This document shows positions 34,805 through 44,619 of a stretch of DNA of 64,000 nucleotides, piece by piece. How positions within the stretch are numbered: position 1 is the first letter of the stretch; each line of letters begins with the position of its first letter. Both the position numbers and the translations under genes were made by a program. The stretch is from contig OY762508.1 in assembly GCA_963665975.1 (NCBI GenBank), positions 372,001-436,000 on the forward strand, given 5' to 3'. A model generated the notes under the pieces. That model made no database searches. It saw only the letters and a list, made by a program, of their open reading frames with translations, and was not told the origin of the DNA. The DNA comes from G963665975 sp963665975 (lineage in GTDB: Bacteria; Bacteroidota; Rhodothermia; Rhodothermales; Bin80).

Positions 34805-35072
34805 AGAGAGCGTCTTGCAGAATTGCTTTCACTCCAGGGTGTTACAGGAGGTTCATTGTTGTCCCTGTCTCTTCCCTGTTTTGTGGGTGGCATCCGGGCT
34901 CTATTGTTGCCTGCAACAATTGCCCTCCCTGATCAAGAGATGGTGTCCAGGCAGCACCAAGACTGGTGCAGGCGAAGCGGCAGTGGTGCTGATGGATTGC
35001 TGGCGTGAGACTTCGAGCGCGTCCATCGGAGGTCCCGTGTACGCCGGCCACCCGTCCCGAACGCCACACCTG

Positions 35073-36089
35073 TCAGGCGCCTGCAAGCTCTGCTCGGACG
35101 ATGCGCGCGCCGGCAACCATGGCCTTCAATTTTGCACGCGCCGCCCACCGAGCCGTTTGGCTGAGACCACAGTCCGGTGCTACCACCAAACCCTCTGGTG
35201 GCACATGCCGGAGCACCGTGCGAATACGGTCGGCAACAATGTCCGGGGTTTCCACAAAATAATTCTTCACATCAATCAATCCAGCGGCCACCGTCTTGCC
35301 GGCCTCAGCCACATCACGCACCAACTCCACCTCCGCCATTTCGCGATTGGCCATTTCGAGATGTATCTCGTCGGCATGTATATCCAGGATGTGCGGAAAA
35401 AGCGGCGCGTATACGCGGTGGGCAACAGGCCGCCCGATATAGTTTCCAAAACAGAGGTGCAGTCCTATGCGCGCGTCTACGCCCTCCACCGTGCGATTGA
35501 ACAGATCGACGAATGCTTTCGGGGAATGCTTGTGCACCGCGTAGGACGGCTCGTCCAATTGAAGGAATGTGACTCCCGCTGCGACCAGCGACTTTAATTC
35601 TGCATTTATGATTTCTGCAAAGCGTTCGGAGACCGCCATGCGATCACGATACAGGCCCCCCGTTGCAATGCGTCCCGCCAGCGTATACGGACCTGGGCAT
35701 GGCACCTTCAGCGCATGTCTGGCGCGTGCGCGCACGTAGTCGTACTCGGCTATGAGCCCTAATCCTTCTGGTGCGTCAAACGCTTCGACGGCCTCATAGC
35801 GCTCACGCTGGTCATGCCCGCCAGGACCAAGGCGACGCATCGGAGGCACTGCTTCCAGGCCAGTTAGGCGCCCGTAAAAATTAGCTGTAAAGAAGCCAAA
35901 GCGTCTCATTTCTCCATCGCTGATCACATCAACACCCGCATCTTCCTGATCGCGAACAGCCATGTCGACGGCGTCGTTCAGCGTCTCCTCTATATCCTTG
36001 GGACCAAATTCCCCACGCCTGATTGCTTCTACGGAAGTGATGAACCAGGACGGCCATGCATAACTGCCTATTACGCTGGTCTGTAACAT
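35073..36089 (-). CDS. Cobalamin-independent methionine synthase-like (MetE-C superfamily)
   Basis: 338 aa, about the size of the MetE C-terminal barrel alone. The N-terminus MLQTSVIGSYAWP, then DAGVDVISDGEMRR, is typical. Candidate zinc ligands are in GLHLCFGN (HxC), QLDEPSYA and VVAPDCGLSQ. It may transfer methyl groups to a thiol, as short archaeal-type MetE proteins do; the acceptor is unknown. No MetH- or MetE-N neighbour exists. A gene for an SIS protein follows upstream. Confidence 0.8.
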   Translation of the reverse strand: MLQTSVIGSYAWPSWFITSVEAIRRGEFGPKDIEETLNDAVDMAVRDQEDAGVDVISDGEMRRFGFFTANFYGRLTGLEAVPPMRRLGPGGHDQRERYEAVEAFDAPEGLGLIAEYDYVRARARHALKVPCPGPYTLAGRIATGGLYRDRMAVSERFAEIINAELKSLVAAGVTFLQLDEPSYAVHKHSPKAFVDLFNRTVEGVDARIGLHLCFGNYIGRPVAHRVYAPLFPHILDIHADEIHLEMANREMAEVELVRDVAEAGKTVAAGLIDVKNYFVETPDIVADRIRTVLRHVPPEGLVVAPDCGLSQTARWAARAKLKAMVAGARIVRAELAGA

Positions 36090-36198
36090 AGTGTGTCCTC
36101 AAGTTGTTTGTGGCGCGTAATCTAACCGGTTGCCGTTTCAATCGATACATGCGTTGCAGGACGACCTCGAATTCTCAACCGCCTGGCGGGGCCTCCAT

Positions 36199-36984
36199 CT
36201 ACGCACTCCCATTCTGGCCGTACACCCTCCGCAACCGATCCCGGTAGTCATCGAAGCACATGTTGAACCGCTCTTCCGAAGCCTTGCTGCCGATATGATA
36301 GCTGCTTGTCAGCACGATAGGAGCTTGTCCCAGACGCGTAAGCTTGTCTGCCACCAGGCACTTGAGTGCGTTGACCAATGCCGCCGCACCTATGGTGGAT
36401 CCTGGCCCCACACGATCCGCATGACCGTCCACCGTGACCAGGGCATCACCGGCCGGGGTTGCATTGTCCAGTACGACATCCGCTATGTCTATCAGACGTT
36501 CTCCTGAACTGTGGCGCGGCTTCGATGCCGAGCAGTGCTCCACACTCACTACAGCAATCACCGGCAGAGACAGACGGCGAGCTTCCAGAGCCACCTCGAC
36601 CACAACTTCATTGACGCCGCTATTCGAGAACACGATGAAGCTGTCGGGCGGCCGCAGGACGAAATTTCGCAAAATGGTCTTGCCGAGACCCTCCACGCGC
36701 TCCAGGAAAATGGCCTGCCGCTGCCCGTTCGATCCCACCACCGTGTTGTGATAGGTCAAAGAAAGTTCTACAATCGGGTGAAATCCAGGAAAGCTGCCAT
36801 ACCGCGGAAACATCTCCTCGACCGCCATACGGGAATGCCCGGAACCGAATAAGTGCACCAGGCCCTCGTTCGAAATGGAGTGCGTGCAGATCGCCGCGGC
36901 CTCTTCCAAGGCCTGGAGTTGCGTTTCGCGGATCTGTTCCAGAATATCTTGCGCTGCGTCAAGGTATGCGAGAGCCGGATTCAT
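36199..36984 (-). CDS. SIS-domain protein (UPF0309-like sugar isomerase)
   Basis: 261 aa from ATG 36984 (MNPALAYLDAAQDI). The SIS fold is shown by GLVHLFGSGHSRMAVEEMF (phosphosugar binding), FIVFSNSGVNEVVVEVALE and a C-terminal GSKASEERFN. The family resembles UPF0309, implicated in amino-sugar or phosphosugar handling. It starts 93 bases from, and divergent to, the Gfo/Idh/MocA gene, suggesting shared control of a sugar route. The open frame extends to 37083 into the neighbour and is not used. Confidence 0.8.
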   Translation of the reverse strand: MNPALAYLDAAQDILEQIRETQLQALEEAAAICTHSISNEGLVHLFGSGHSRMAVEEMFPRYGSFPGFHPIVELSLTYHNTVVGSNGQRQAIFLERVEGLGKTILRNFVLRPPDSFIVFSNSGVNEVVVEVALEARRLSLPVIAVVSVEHCSASKPRHSSGERLIDIADVVLDNATPAGDALVTVDGHADRVGPGSTIGAAALVNALKCLVADKLTRLGQAPIVLTSSYHIGSKASEERFNMCFDDYRDRLRRVYGQNGSA

Positions 36985-37076
36985 GCAGATGATCGATCCA
37001 TGTGTACGGAAAAGAGTAGATTCGAACGGAGCATACCTAAATGCGACCTTAGTGTCAACGACAACTAAAACACGAC

Positions 37077-38294
37077 ATGCCAATGCAACAGCACCATAAC
37101 GTTGCCATGCTCGGCACAGGGCTTATAGGCCTGTTCTACACGATGACCCTGCACGGCCAGCGCGGCCGCGACCGCGTACGCGTCGCGTACTCACGGGACA
37201 AAAGTCGCGCGCAGGCTTTTGCCGACAAGTGGGGCATCCCTACTGCCACCAATGACATGGCTGCCGCTATCCGGGATTCTTCGATCGACACTGTGGTCGT
37301 TGGTCTGCCAAACCACCTGCACGAAGAAGCCGTTCGGCTATGCGCGGACGCGGGAAAGGCCGTGCTGTGCACCAAACCCCTGGCGCGTACGGCCGACGAA
37401 GCCAAACGCATGTTGGATGCTGTCGAAAGCGCAGGCATCTTTGCCGGGTATCTGGAGGATCTGGTCTACACACCAAAAACGCTCAAGGCGCTTGAGTCGG
37501 TGCGCGGCGGCGCGCTGGGAAACATCCTGTGGGCACGCTCGCGCGAGACGCACAGCGGTCCGCACAGCGACTGGTTCTGGAATCTGGACAAGGCTGGTGG
37601 CGGCGCAATCGTGGACCTTGGATGCCACTGCATCGAAATCATCCGGAACTTCATCGGCAAAGACATCCGCCCCACTGAGGTTATGTGCTGGGCCGATACA
37701 CTCGTCCATCCCATAGATGCTGAGGACAACAGCATCGGACTGATACGCTTCGCCAATGGCGCTATGGGCCAGTTTGAAGTGAGCTGGTCCTTCCGAGGAG
37801 GGATGGACCTGCGGGACGAGGTGGCAGGTACAGAAGGCACCATCTGGCTCAACCACTTTCTGCGAACCGGCTTTGAACTCTTTACCAGCGGAGCCGGTGG
37901 CAACTACGTTGCGGAGAAGGCTGATCAGGAAACAGGCTGGCTCTTTCCCGTCGGCGATGAAGTGTCTGAACTAGGCTATGTGGACATGTTTACCGACATG
38001 TTCAATTCTATGGAAGCCGGCACACCGCCCATGGAAACGTTCTACGATGGCTACATCGTGAACGCTGTCATCGATGCATGCTACCGGTCGGCAAAGACCA
38101 AGCAATGGGAGACCATACAAATTGACGACTGGCGCGGCGCTACAGACGTAGTCCCGTTCGGTGGCAAGAAAGAGATTGTCGACGGACTGCAACTGGTCAA
38201 GCGCGAGCGGATGCCCGATGGCGCCGTAAAGCTGATCCTGAAGAACCTGGAAACGGGAGCCGTTACCCAGCGCTTCATTGAAGAGCAGGCCTGA
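37077..38294 (+). CDS. Gfo/Idh/MocA family oxidoreductase
   Basis: 405 aa, cytoplasmic (no signal). Rossmann motif VAMLGTGLIGLFYTMTL at residues 8-24, then PNHLHEEAV, LCTKPLARTADEAKRML (the EKP-type catalytic Lys is in CTKPL) and GAIVDLGCHCIEI. It would oxidise or reduce a sugar or inositol derivative with NAD(P). It is directly followed by the MBL-fold gene (one base between). ATG 37077 and ATG 37083 are both possible starts. The substrate is not predictable by eye. Confidence 0.88.
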   Translation: MPMQQHHNVAMLGTGLIGLFYTMTLHGQRGRDRVRVAYSRDKSRAQAFADKWGIPTATNDMAAAIRDSSIDTVVVGLPNHLHEEAVRLCADAGKAVLCTKPLARTADEAKRMLDAVESAGIFAGYLEDLVYTPKTLKALESVRGGALGNILWARSRETHSGPHSDWFWNLDKAGGGAIVDLGCHCIEIIRNFIGKDIRPTEVMCWADTLVHPIDAEDNSIGLIRFANGAMGQFEVSWSFRGGMDLRDEVAGTEGTIWLNHFLRTGFELFTSGAGGNYVAEKADQETGWLFPVGDEVSELGYVDMFTDMFNSMEAGTPPMETFYDGYIVNAVIDACYRSAKTKQWETIQIDDWRGATDVVPFGGKKEIVDGLQLVKRERMPDGAVKLILKNLETGAVTQRFIEEQA

Positions 38295-38295
38295 T

Positions 38296-39147
38296 ATGAT
38301 CAAGCCCATCCAGTCCGACCAGGCATTCCTTTCAGACGTAGTCAGTCAGCAGGCGACCGACGGCCACTTCCGATTGTGGTGGCTGGGGCAAAGCGGGTTT
38401 CTCGTGCAATGGCAATCGCAGCATGTACTGCTGGACCCGTACCTCTCTGATTCTCTGACGAAGAAGTATGCCGCCACCGATAAACCTCACATACGGATGA
38501 CTGCGCGTGTGGTGGCCCCAGAGACGTTAGACTTTGTTGACATCGTCACGTCCAGTCACAATCATACGGATCATCTGGACGCCGAAACGCTCCTGGCCCT
38601 GCGCCGGGCAAATTCTGGGCTTGTCATGGTCATTCCGGAGGCCAACCGCTCGTTTGTTTCCGATCGTACGGGGTGCGATCCCGCCTGGCCCATTGGACTT
38701 GACGACGGGAAATCCACGGAAGTCTGTGGATTCACTATTACTGGCGTCCCTGCTGCGCACGAAGACCTGCAAACAGACGGAGAAGGCCGCCACCATTTTA
38801 TGGGCTACGTAGTACGGTTCGGTCCGTGGGCCGTGTACCACAGCGGTGATACGCTGCTGTATCCGGGCATGGTGGAGCGCCTGCGCCCTTTTGGCGTAGA
38901 TCTGGCGCTATTGCCGATTAATGGACGCAATCCCGCGCGGCGCGTGGCTGGCAACCTGAATGGCGTACAGGCCGCGAGGCTCGCGCACGACATAGGAGTG
39001 CGGATGGTAATCCCGTGCCACTATGACATGTTCACATTCAACACCGATTCGCCCGACGCATTTATCGCCGAGGCAGAATCCCTGGGCCAGCATTTCACCA
39101 TCCTGCAGAACGGCGAAGGCTGGCGCAGCAGCCGCCTGGAGACCTAG
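38296..39147 (+). CDS. MBL-fold metallo-hydrolase
   Basis: 283 aa from ATG 38296. The metal site is SSHNHTDHLD, then AAHEDL, YHSGDTLLYPG and PCHYDMF, as in UlaG/YfiR-like MBL proteins (beta-lactamase superfamily) including lactonases. Immediately downstream of the oxidoreductase, it could open the lactone made by that enzyme (inference). Its stop overlaps by four bases the convergent TIM-barrel gene. Confidence 0.87.
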   Translation: MIKPIQSDQAFLSDVVSQQATDGHFRLWWLGQSGFLVQWQSQHVLLDPYLSDSLTKKYAATDKPHIRMTARVVAPETLDFVDIVTSSHNHTDHLDAETLLALRRANSGLVMVIPEANRSFVSDRTGCDPAWPIGLDDGKSTEVCGFTITGVPAAHEDLQTDGEGRHHFMGYVVRFGPWAVYHSGDTLLYPGMVERLRPFGVDLALLPINGRNPARRVAGNLNGVQAARLAHDIGVRMVIPCHYDMFTFNTDSPDAFIAEAESLGQHFTILQNGEGWRSSRLET

Positions 39148-40052
39148 AAGCTGTCGACAGACCGGTACGCGTCGATCAGCGCGCGCTCACCCTCCTTGCC
39201 GGGCTTCATGTTGCCGTGCTCCATACCCAATACGCCCGGGAATCCCTTGCTGTGGATGTGCTTGAACACGTTGAGGTAGTTGATTTCTCCGGTCGTGGGC
39301 TCTTTGCGACCGGGGTTGTCCCCGATCTGGAAATAGGCGATTTCCTCCCATGCCGCATTGATGTTCGGGATCAGGTTGCCTTCCGTGATCTGCTGATGGT
39401 ATAGATCATCCAGAATCTTGCACGCCGGACTGTCCACGGCCTTGCAGATTGCATAGGCCTGCGGGATCTTCTTCAGAAACAGGCCCGGATGGTTGAATGG
39501 ATTCAGCGGTTCAAGCACCATGACCAGGCCGTGCGGCTCCAGGATGTCGCTTGCGCGCTTTAGGCTCTCGACCAAATTCGCCGTCTGGTAACCCATGTCA
39601 AGCCGGAGATCGACGTAGCCTGGCACGACGGTCATCCACGTTGCATTGACGCGCTTGGCGACCTCGACCGAATCCTGGATCTGCTCCAGAAACATGTCCC
39701 GGTAATCCTGCTTTCCGCTGGTGAGGCTGGGCTCGTTCCAGTGGATGGTGTGCGCCACGAACACCCCCATCTGCATGCCGCGACGCGCCATCGTCGCAGC
39801 AACCGCCTCCTGCGTTTCCTTTGTGCGGGCTTTCATGCCATTATCCTCCCAGGCCGTGAAGCCTTCGTCGGCAGCAAACTCCAATTGGTCTACCAGGTCC
39901 TCCCCCGCGTGATGTTTGAACATCCCAAAATGGGGAGCATACTTGAGCTTGAACGGCTGCTGCTCTGCGCCCGCGCACAGCGTCGTCGCCGGCATGGCGC
40001 TCATCGCCACCGCACCGGTCGCCAGGGAGGATACGAAGGTTCTGCGTCTCAT
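39144..40052 (-). CDS. Tat-exported TIM-barrel isomerase (hydroxypyruvate isomerase-like)
   Basis: 302 aa from ATG 40052 (MRRRTFVSSLATGAVAMSA), with an RRRTF Tat-like signal. The body has FKLKYAPHFGMFKHH, LVMVLEPLNPFNHPG, and DDLYHQQITEGNLI with GDNPGRKEPTTGEINY, typical of hydroxypyruvate-isomerase-like AP-endonuclease-2 folds; metal ligands come from Glu and His in these segments. A periplasmic location is implied. The first of three successive TIM-barrel genes on this strand (in reverse order). The substrate is likely a keto- or aldo-sugar. Confidence 0.8.
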   Translation of the reverse strand: MRRRTFVSSLATGAVAMSAMPATTLCAGAEQQPFKLKYAPHFGMFKHHAGEDLVDQLEFAADEGFTAWEDNGMKARTKETQEAVAATMARRGMQMGVFVAHTIHWNEPSLTSGKQDYRDMFLEQIQDSVEVAKRVNATWMTVVPGYVDLRLDMGYQTANLVESLKRASDILEPHGLVMVLEPLNPFNHPGLFLKKIPQAYAICKAVDSPACKILDDLYHQQITEGNLIPNINAAWEEIAYFQIGDNPGRKEPTTGEINYLNVFKHIHSKGFPGVLGMEHGNMKPGKEGERALIDAYRSVDSF

Positions 40053-40078
40053 ACGTGATCTTCCTGAAAAGGTGAAAC

Positions 40079-40960
40079 TCACACATCGCACAAGACGACG
40101 GCCTCGCTTAGCGAAACCAGGGGCGTGCGACTCGGGATGAATTCCTGCCCGACATATCCGGTGTAGCCAGTTTCCACGATGGCTCGCATGATGGCCGGGT
40201 AGTTAAGTTCTTGCGTATCGTCTATTTCGTTCCGGCCAGGATTGCCGCCGGTATGGTAGTGTCCGATGTAATCATGATAGGTGCGGATCGTCCGGATGAC
40301 ATCGCCCTCCATGATCTGCATGTGATAGATATCATACAAGAGTTTGAAGCGATCTGAATTCACGCGCTTGCACAGCTCAACACCCCATTGCGTGCGGTCG
40401 CACTGGTAATCCTTATGGTCCACCTTACTGTTTAGAAGTTCCATGCAAACCGTGACGCCGTGCTCTTCCGCTGCCGGCATGATGGCCTCCAGACCCTTAG
40501 CACAGTTTTCCAGCCCGGTTTCGTCGTCCATTCCGCGACGGTTACCGGAAAAGCAGATCACGCTCGGATAGCCAGCCTCTGACACTTCGCGTATACGCTC
40601 GTTAAATCCAGGCACCAGCCACTCGTGATTCTCGGGGGTGTTGAACCCATCTGTGAGACGGTCCTTGCCCTCTACGGACGGACCGAACGGCATTGCGCAG
40701 ACCAGCCCGTACTTTTCCAGGGTTGGCCAGTCTGCGGGCTCAAGGAGTTCCACAGACGCTAGTCCCATGGCCTTGCCCGCTTGCGCCAGTTCCTCCACAC
40801 TCTGTCCGGGGTAGCACCATTTGCATACTGAATGGTTGATGTTTCCACGCAGGGTATGCTTTGCAGGTGAAATCCGTCCAGCGAGAGACATAGTGGCGCC
40901 GCCGGCCAGGGCAGTGCCACCCACAGCCAGCGATGTCTTTACGAATGTGCGGCGCTCCAT
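40079..40960 (-). CDS. Tat-exported TIM-barrel isomerase
   Basis: 293 aa from ATG 40960 (MERRTFVKTSLAVGGTALAG), RR-containing signal. INHSVCKWCYPGQSVEELAQ, VTVCMELLNSKVDHKDY, YDIYHMQIMEGDVI and HTGGNPGRNEIDD are closely comparable with the neighbouring gene at 39144 (both have the IYHMQI/LYHQQI and NPGR blocks), so the two probably arose by duplication. The open frame upstream to 41098 is antisense-free but lies in the preceding gene's end. It is 26 bases upstream of its relative. Confidence 0.8.
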   Translation of the reverse strand: MERRTFVKTSLAVGGTALAGGATMSLAGRISPAKHTLRGNINHSVCKWCYPGQSVEELAQAGKAMGLASVELLEPADWPTLEKYGLVCAMPFGPSVEGKDRLTDGFNTPENHEWLVPGFNERIREVSEAGYPSVICFSGNRRGMDDETGLENCAKGLEAIMPAAEEHGVTVCMELLNSKVDHKDYQCDRTQWGVELCKRVNSDRFKLLYDIYHMQIMEGDVIRTIRTYHDYIGHYHTGGNPGRNEIDDTQELNYPAIMRAIVETGYTGYVGQEFIPSRTPLVSLSEAVVLCDV

Positions 40961-40988
40961 GGGTTCGTCTTGAGGATTATCGAGGAGT

Positions 40989-41882
40989 TCAGGACGTAGG
41001 TAGAATACGGTCCATTCGCCTGGCAATTTCACGCAGACGTGCCGTGTCGCCACCCGCCACTTCGGCCGTTGCCCAGCCCTCGTAACCGATATCAGCAAGC
41101 GCTTGCGTTACTGCCGGCCAGTCGCAATCACCCTCCCCCAGTTTCACTCGGAAGCCGGCGTAGGGACCTTCCTGATCCCGTATTGCACGGCTGTATTCCT
41201 TGATATCAAGTTTCAGAATGCGATGGCCCAAAATCCGTATCCAGTGCTCCGGCCAGCCGTAATTGACGACATTGCCAACATCAAAATACCAGCCAATCTG
41301 GTCACTCTCGAATTCGTCTATGTATCGGGCGCATTCCATGGGGCTTAAAAGGAACATGTTCCAGACGTTCTCTATGGCAATCTTTACGCCGTACTTGCGA
41401 GCAAGCGGCAGTACGCTGCGGATTTCCTTTTGAGACCGCCGGTAGGCCTCCTCGTATGACACCTCCTTGTTGACAACGGCCGGAACGAGGAGCACGGTGG
41501 AAGCGCCGTAAACGGATGCGTCTTCTATCGCCGTAGCCAGGCCATCGACGCCTTCGGCGCGCACGGCGGGACTGTTATCCGACAATGTCTTCTGCCAATG
41601 CACAGAGTCAACTACGCCATGGATGGGCAAGCCCGTTTCGTCGCGTGCACGCAGAATTTCGTCCCGGTCCAGCGTACTCGGACTATCCATCTCCACGCCG
41701 TCAAAGCCGAGAGACTTCAGCAGCTTGAATTTCTCCAGGATCGAGAGATCCTCCTGCACCATGCCGAACTTCACTGCCTTCTTGATCGTCACTCGGGACG
41801 CATCCCACGTGAGAGTGCCAGCCGCCAGCGTCGCGCCAGCCGCGCCCATGGTTCCTGTCTTAAAAAAGGTCCGTCGGTTCAT
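40989..41882 (-). CDS. Tat-exported sugar phosphate isomerase/epimerase
   Basis: 297 aa beginning MNRRTFFKTGTMGAAGATLA. The AP-endonuclease-2 barrel shows GFDGVEMDSPSTLDRDE, VKIAIENVWNMFLLSPME, GWYFDVGNVVNYG and GEGDCDWPAVTQAL. Glu of IENV and Asp of YFDVGN would bind the metal. It is the first of three tandem isomerase genes behind the Gfo/Idh/MocA gene at 41922, with 28 to 39 bases between genes. Exact substrate unknown. Confidence 0.82.
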   Translation of the reverse strand: MNRRTFFKTGTMGAAGATLAAGTLTWDASRVTIKKAVKFGMVQEDLSILEKFKLLKSLGFDGVEMDSPSTLDRDEILRARDETGLPIHGVVDSVHWQKTLSDNSPAVRAEGVDGLATAIEDASVYGASTVLLVPAVVNKEVSYEEAYRRSQKEIRSVLPLARKYGVKIAIENVWNMFLLSPMECARYIDEFESDQIGWYFDVGNVVNYGWPEHWIRILGHRILKLDIKEYSRAIRDQEGPYAGFRVKLGEGDCDWPAVTQALADIGYEGWATAEVAGGDTARLREIARRMDRILPTS

Positions 41883-41921
41883 AGTGGCGAGTGTCAGATC
41901 TACAAAAGGGCAGGTGCTCTT

Positions 41922-43268
41922 CTAGTGTGGAACGGCCGTAAATGCCCGCCATTCCTGGCGATCCAATCTGGTCTGGCCAGGCACCGGCACAGCAGGCATC
42001 GGCGCGGCTGTGAATGCAAACGTACGCGGTACGAGATCGAGCCCGGACGCCAGGAGGTCGTCCCACGTCAACTCCAGTCCCGTATAGGCGCTCTCCCGCC
42101 CCAAGACCGCCGTGAGCGTGCTTTCTGCGATTTGGCGCGCTTCGTTGATCGGCTTGCCATCGCGAATGCTGGCAATGAGATCGGTGTGCTCCTGCACATA
42201 GGCATTGTTGCCGGGCTCGTTCATTTCGAAGAGCACCGTTCCATCGTGCTTCATGAGCGCCGACCGGCGCGGATGCAGTTCGGCGACACCCCTGGTACCC
42301 ACGACGCGATTGGTAACGCGTGTTGTAACGTCCTTCATCTGACGACACTTGGCCTCTACGCGCACACCACCCGGATACACATATTCCACGCTGAAGTGGT
42401 CATAGATATGGCCGTAGGACGGATCTACGCGCTCTATGCGGCCTCCCATAGCCACGCAGGACTCCGGATGATCACGGAACACCCAATTGATGACATCCAG
42501 ATTATGCACGAACTGTTCGACGATATGGTCGCCTGACAGCCATGTGAAGTAATACCAGTTCCGACATTGCCATTCCATGTCCGACATTCCAGGCTTCCTC
42601 GGCCGTAACCAGATGGGCCCCGTCATATAGTATTCCTGGGCGGATACCACCTCGCCAATTTCTCCGTCGTGTATTCTTTGGATGGCCTCCATGAAGCTCG
42701 GTTGTCTGCGATAGAGCGTTCCCGCCACCACAGACAGACCCTTTTCGGTTGCTATTTCACCAGCCTCCATGATCGCGTGCGTACCGGCAACATCGACCGA
42801 TACCGGTTTTTCCATGAACACATGCTTTCCGGCGTCCACGGCAGCCCGGAAGTGCAATGGCCGGAAACCGGGAGGGGTCGCCAGAATGACCATGTCGATA
42901 TCGCTCTCCAGGACACGCTGGTAGGCGTCAAACCCCACAAAGGCATGCTCGCCGTCAACTTGAAAAGCCGCACCAATCTCCTGTTGAAGCCCTTCCCTTG
43001 ATCGGTCGAGCCGGTCCTCAAAGAGGTCGCCCATGGCAGTTATGACTACGCCGTCGGCCCCGACAACTGCATCGCGGGCTGCTCCTGTTCCCCGTCCTCC
43101 GCAGCCTATCAGGCCTACCCGGAGGGTATCCGATCCGGCAGCGTACGCAAAATTACCGGAGGCCATGAGCCCAGCGGAGAGTCCGAGAGTGGTCGCAGCG
43201 GAAACGCGTAGAAAATTCCGGCGCGAAGAATTGTCTGGAAGATTTGGAGACATGAGCTTGGTTGTCAT
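41922..43268 (-). CDS. Tat-exported Gfo/Idh/MocA oxidoreductase
   Basis: 448 aa from ATG 43268 (MTTKLMSPNLPDNSS). A Tat signal (SSRRNFLRVSAATTLGLSAG) precedes the Rossmann motif VGLIGCGGRGTGAARDAV and VFMEKPVSVDVAGTH with the catalytic EKP lysine. GDHIVEQFVHNLDVINWVF contains the conserved DH/H motif. Such exported members with the GCGGRGTGA signature are common in Rhodothermia and Planctomycetes. It leads the four-gene operon with three isomerases. A close paralogue is at 51790. Confidence 0.87.
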   Translation of the reverse strand: MTTKLMSPNLPDNSSRRNFLRVSAATTLGLSAGLMASGNFAYAAGSDTLRVGLIGCGGRGTGAARDAVVGADGVVITAMGDLFEDRLDRSREGLQQEIGAAFQVDGEHAFVGFDAYQRVLESDIDMVILATPPGFRPLHFRAAVDAGKHVFMEKPVSVDVAGTHAIMEAGEIATEKGLSVVAGTLYRRQPSFMEAIQRIHDGEIGEVVSAQEYYMTGPIWLRPRKPGMSDMEWQCRNWYYFTWLSGDHIVEQFVHNLDVINWVFRDHPESCVAMGGRIERVDPSYGHIYDHFSVEYVYPGGVRVEAKCRQMKDVTTRVTNRVVGTRGVAELHPRRSALMKHDGTVLFEMNEPGNNAYVQEHTDLIASIRDGKPINEARQIAESTLTAVLGRESAYTGLELTWDDLLASGLDLVPRTFAFTAAPMPAVPVPGQTRLDRQEWRAFTAVPH

Positions 43269-43487
43269 AATGTGGATCCGGTGCCTGGTGGGCCAATATA
43301 TAGGTTTCCGAGCACTGAATACAGGATACGCAACGGGATTTGCCCGCAGCTCGTCGAACACTGTGCCGGAAACCTGTCCCGCTATGATTTGGTACAAGTT
43401 TCGTGATTGACCGGATTTGTTCTTCCCTCGCTGGTTTGTACGCACTGGGCTGATAGTGTGTCGACCGGCGTATTGCTCCTGGCCTCT

Positions 43488-44432
43488 ATGTCCAAACGAC
43501 CCTTACGCGTCATCTTGGCGCAGCCTCGCGGTTTCTGTGCCGGTGTAGTACGTGCGGTCGACATTGTGGAGCGGGCACTCGATCTGTACGGTGCCCCCGT
43601 GTATGTCCGCCATGAAATCGTCCACAATAAGCACGTGGTCGCCGGATTGCGCCGGAAGGGGGCGAAATTTGTCCAGGAAATCTCTGATATCCCCGAAGGC
43701 GCAATCACCGTGTTCAGCGCTCACGGCGTGTCGCGAAAGGTGCAGAGCGACGCTGGCGAGCGCCAGCTTCAGGTCATTGATGCGACCTGTCCGTTGGTTA
43801 CCAAGGTCCACAATGAGGCCAAGCGGTATTCGCGGAAGGGGTACGAGGTGATCCTTATCGGACACGATGGCCATCCCGAAGTTGAGGGCACGATGGGTCA
43901 GGTGTCCGGTACGGTGCATCTGGTTTCGGATGTCGAAGACGTGTCCGCCCTGGTACCGGAGGACCCGACCAAACTCGCCTACGTAACACAGACAACGCTA
44001 AGCGTCGATGATACCCGCGAAATCATTGCAACACTTCGAGCGCGATTCCCGAATATCATCGGCCCCGACGTGAACGATATCTGCTATGCCACGCAGAACC
44101 GTCAGACTGCGATCAGGCAGATGGCGCAAGAAGTAGACGTTTTACTGGTGATCGGCGCACACAATAGCTCCAATTCGAACCGACTTCGCGAATTGGGCGA
44201 AGAATGCGGAGTGAAGAGCTACCTGATTCCGGAGGCCGTGTGTCTGAAACCTGAATGGTTGAACAATGCCGAGACGATCGGTCTCAGCGCGGGAGCGTCA
44301 GCTCCGGAAGAATTGGTGCAAGACATGATCGAAAGCTTGCGAGAACAATTCGATCTGACGGTGACCAGTCTAGACGGCCTGACAGAAAATGTTACTTTCC
44401 GCCTGCCGCGCGAGCTAACCTTGGTGGTGTGA
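43488..44432 (+). CDS. ispH: 4-hydroxy-3-methylbut-2-enyl diphosphate reductase
   Basis: 314 aa from ATG 43488 (MSKRPLRVILAQPRGFCAGV). The three iron-sulfur cysteines are in PRGFCAGV, IDATCPLVTKVH and NDICYATQNRQ. HEIVHNKHVV and SAHGVS are typical. It catalyses the last step of the MEP pathway to IPP and DMAPP, which here supplies squalene synthesis (hpnC/hpnE are 2.7 kb away). The frame is open to 43407 but without homology. Confidence 0.96.
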   Translation: MSKRPLRVILAQPRGFCAGVVRAVDIVERALDLYGAPVYVRHEIVHNKHVVAGLRRKGAKFVQEISDIPEGAITVFSAHGVSRKVQSDAGERQLQVIDATCPLVTKVHNEAKRYSRKGYEVILIGHDGHPEVEGTMGQVSGTVHLVSDVEDVSALVPEDPTKLAYVTQTTLSVDDTREIIATLRARFPNIIGPDVNDICYATQNRQTAIRQMAQEVDVLLVIGAHNSSNSNRLRELGEECGVKSYLIPEAVCLKPEWLNNAETIGLSAGASAPEELVQDMIESLREQFDLTVTSLDGLTENVTFRLPRELTLVV

Positions 44433-44619
44433 GCCTGTTCGCCCAACTCCGTGCATCAGGCCGGCGGGACTATTGCTCGCTTGACCGCGTGCGGACGTGC
44501 CGATTGTCCGCTTCCCTCGCACGCACCACAGCGTAAGCATCCGGTGAAGTACATCTTGCTTTGAATCTCTTTCGGGTCGGAGCTTGGGTTCTCCTACTGT
44601 ACGAACCAAGCACACCCCC

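Noticed and set aside
34815..35597. 260-codon plus-strand frame after the tRNAs
   Set aside because: Mostly antisense to the MetE-like gene; no domain, signal or ribosome site.
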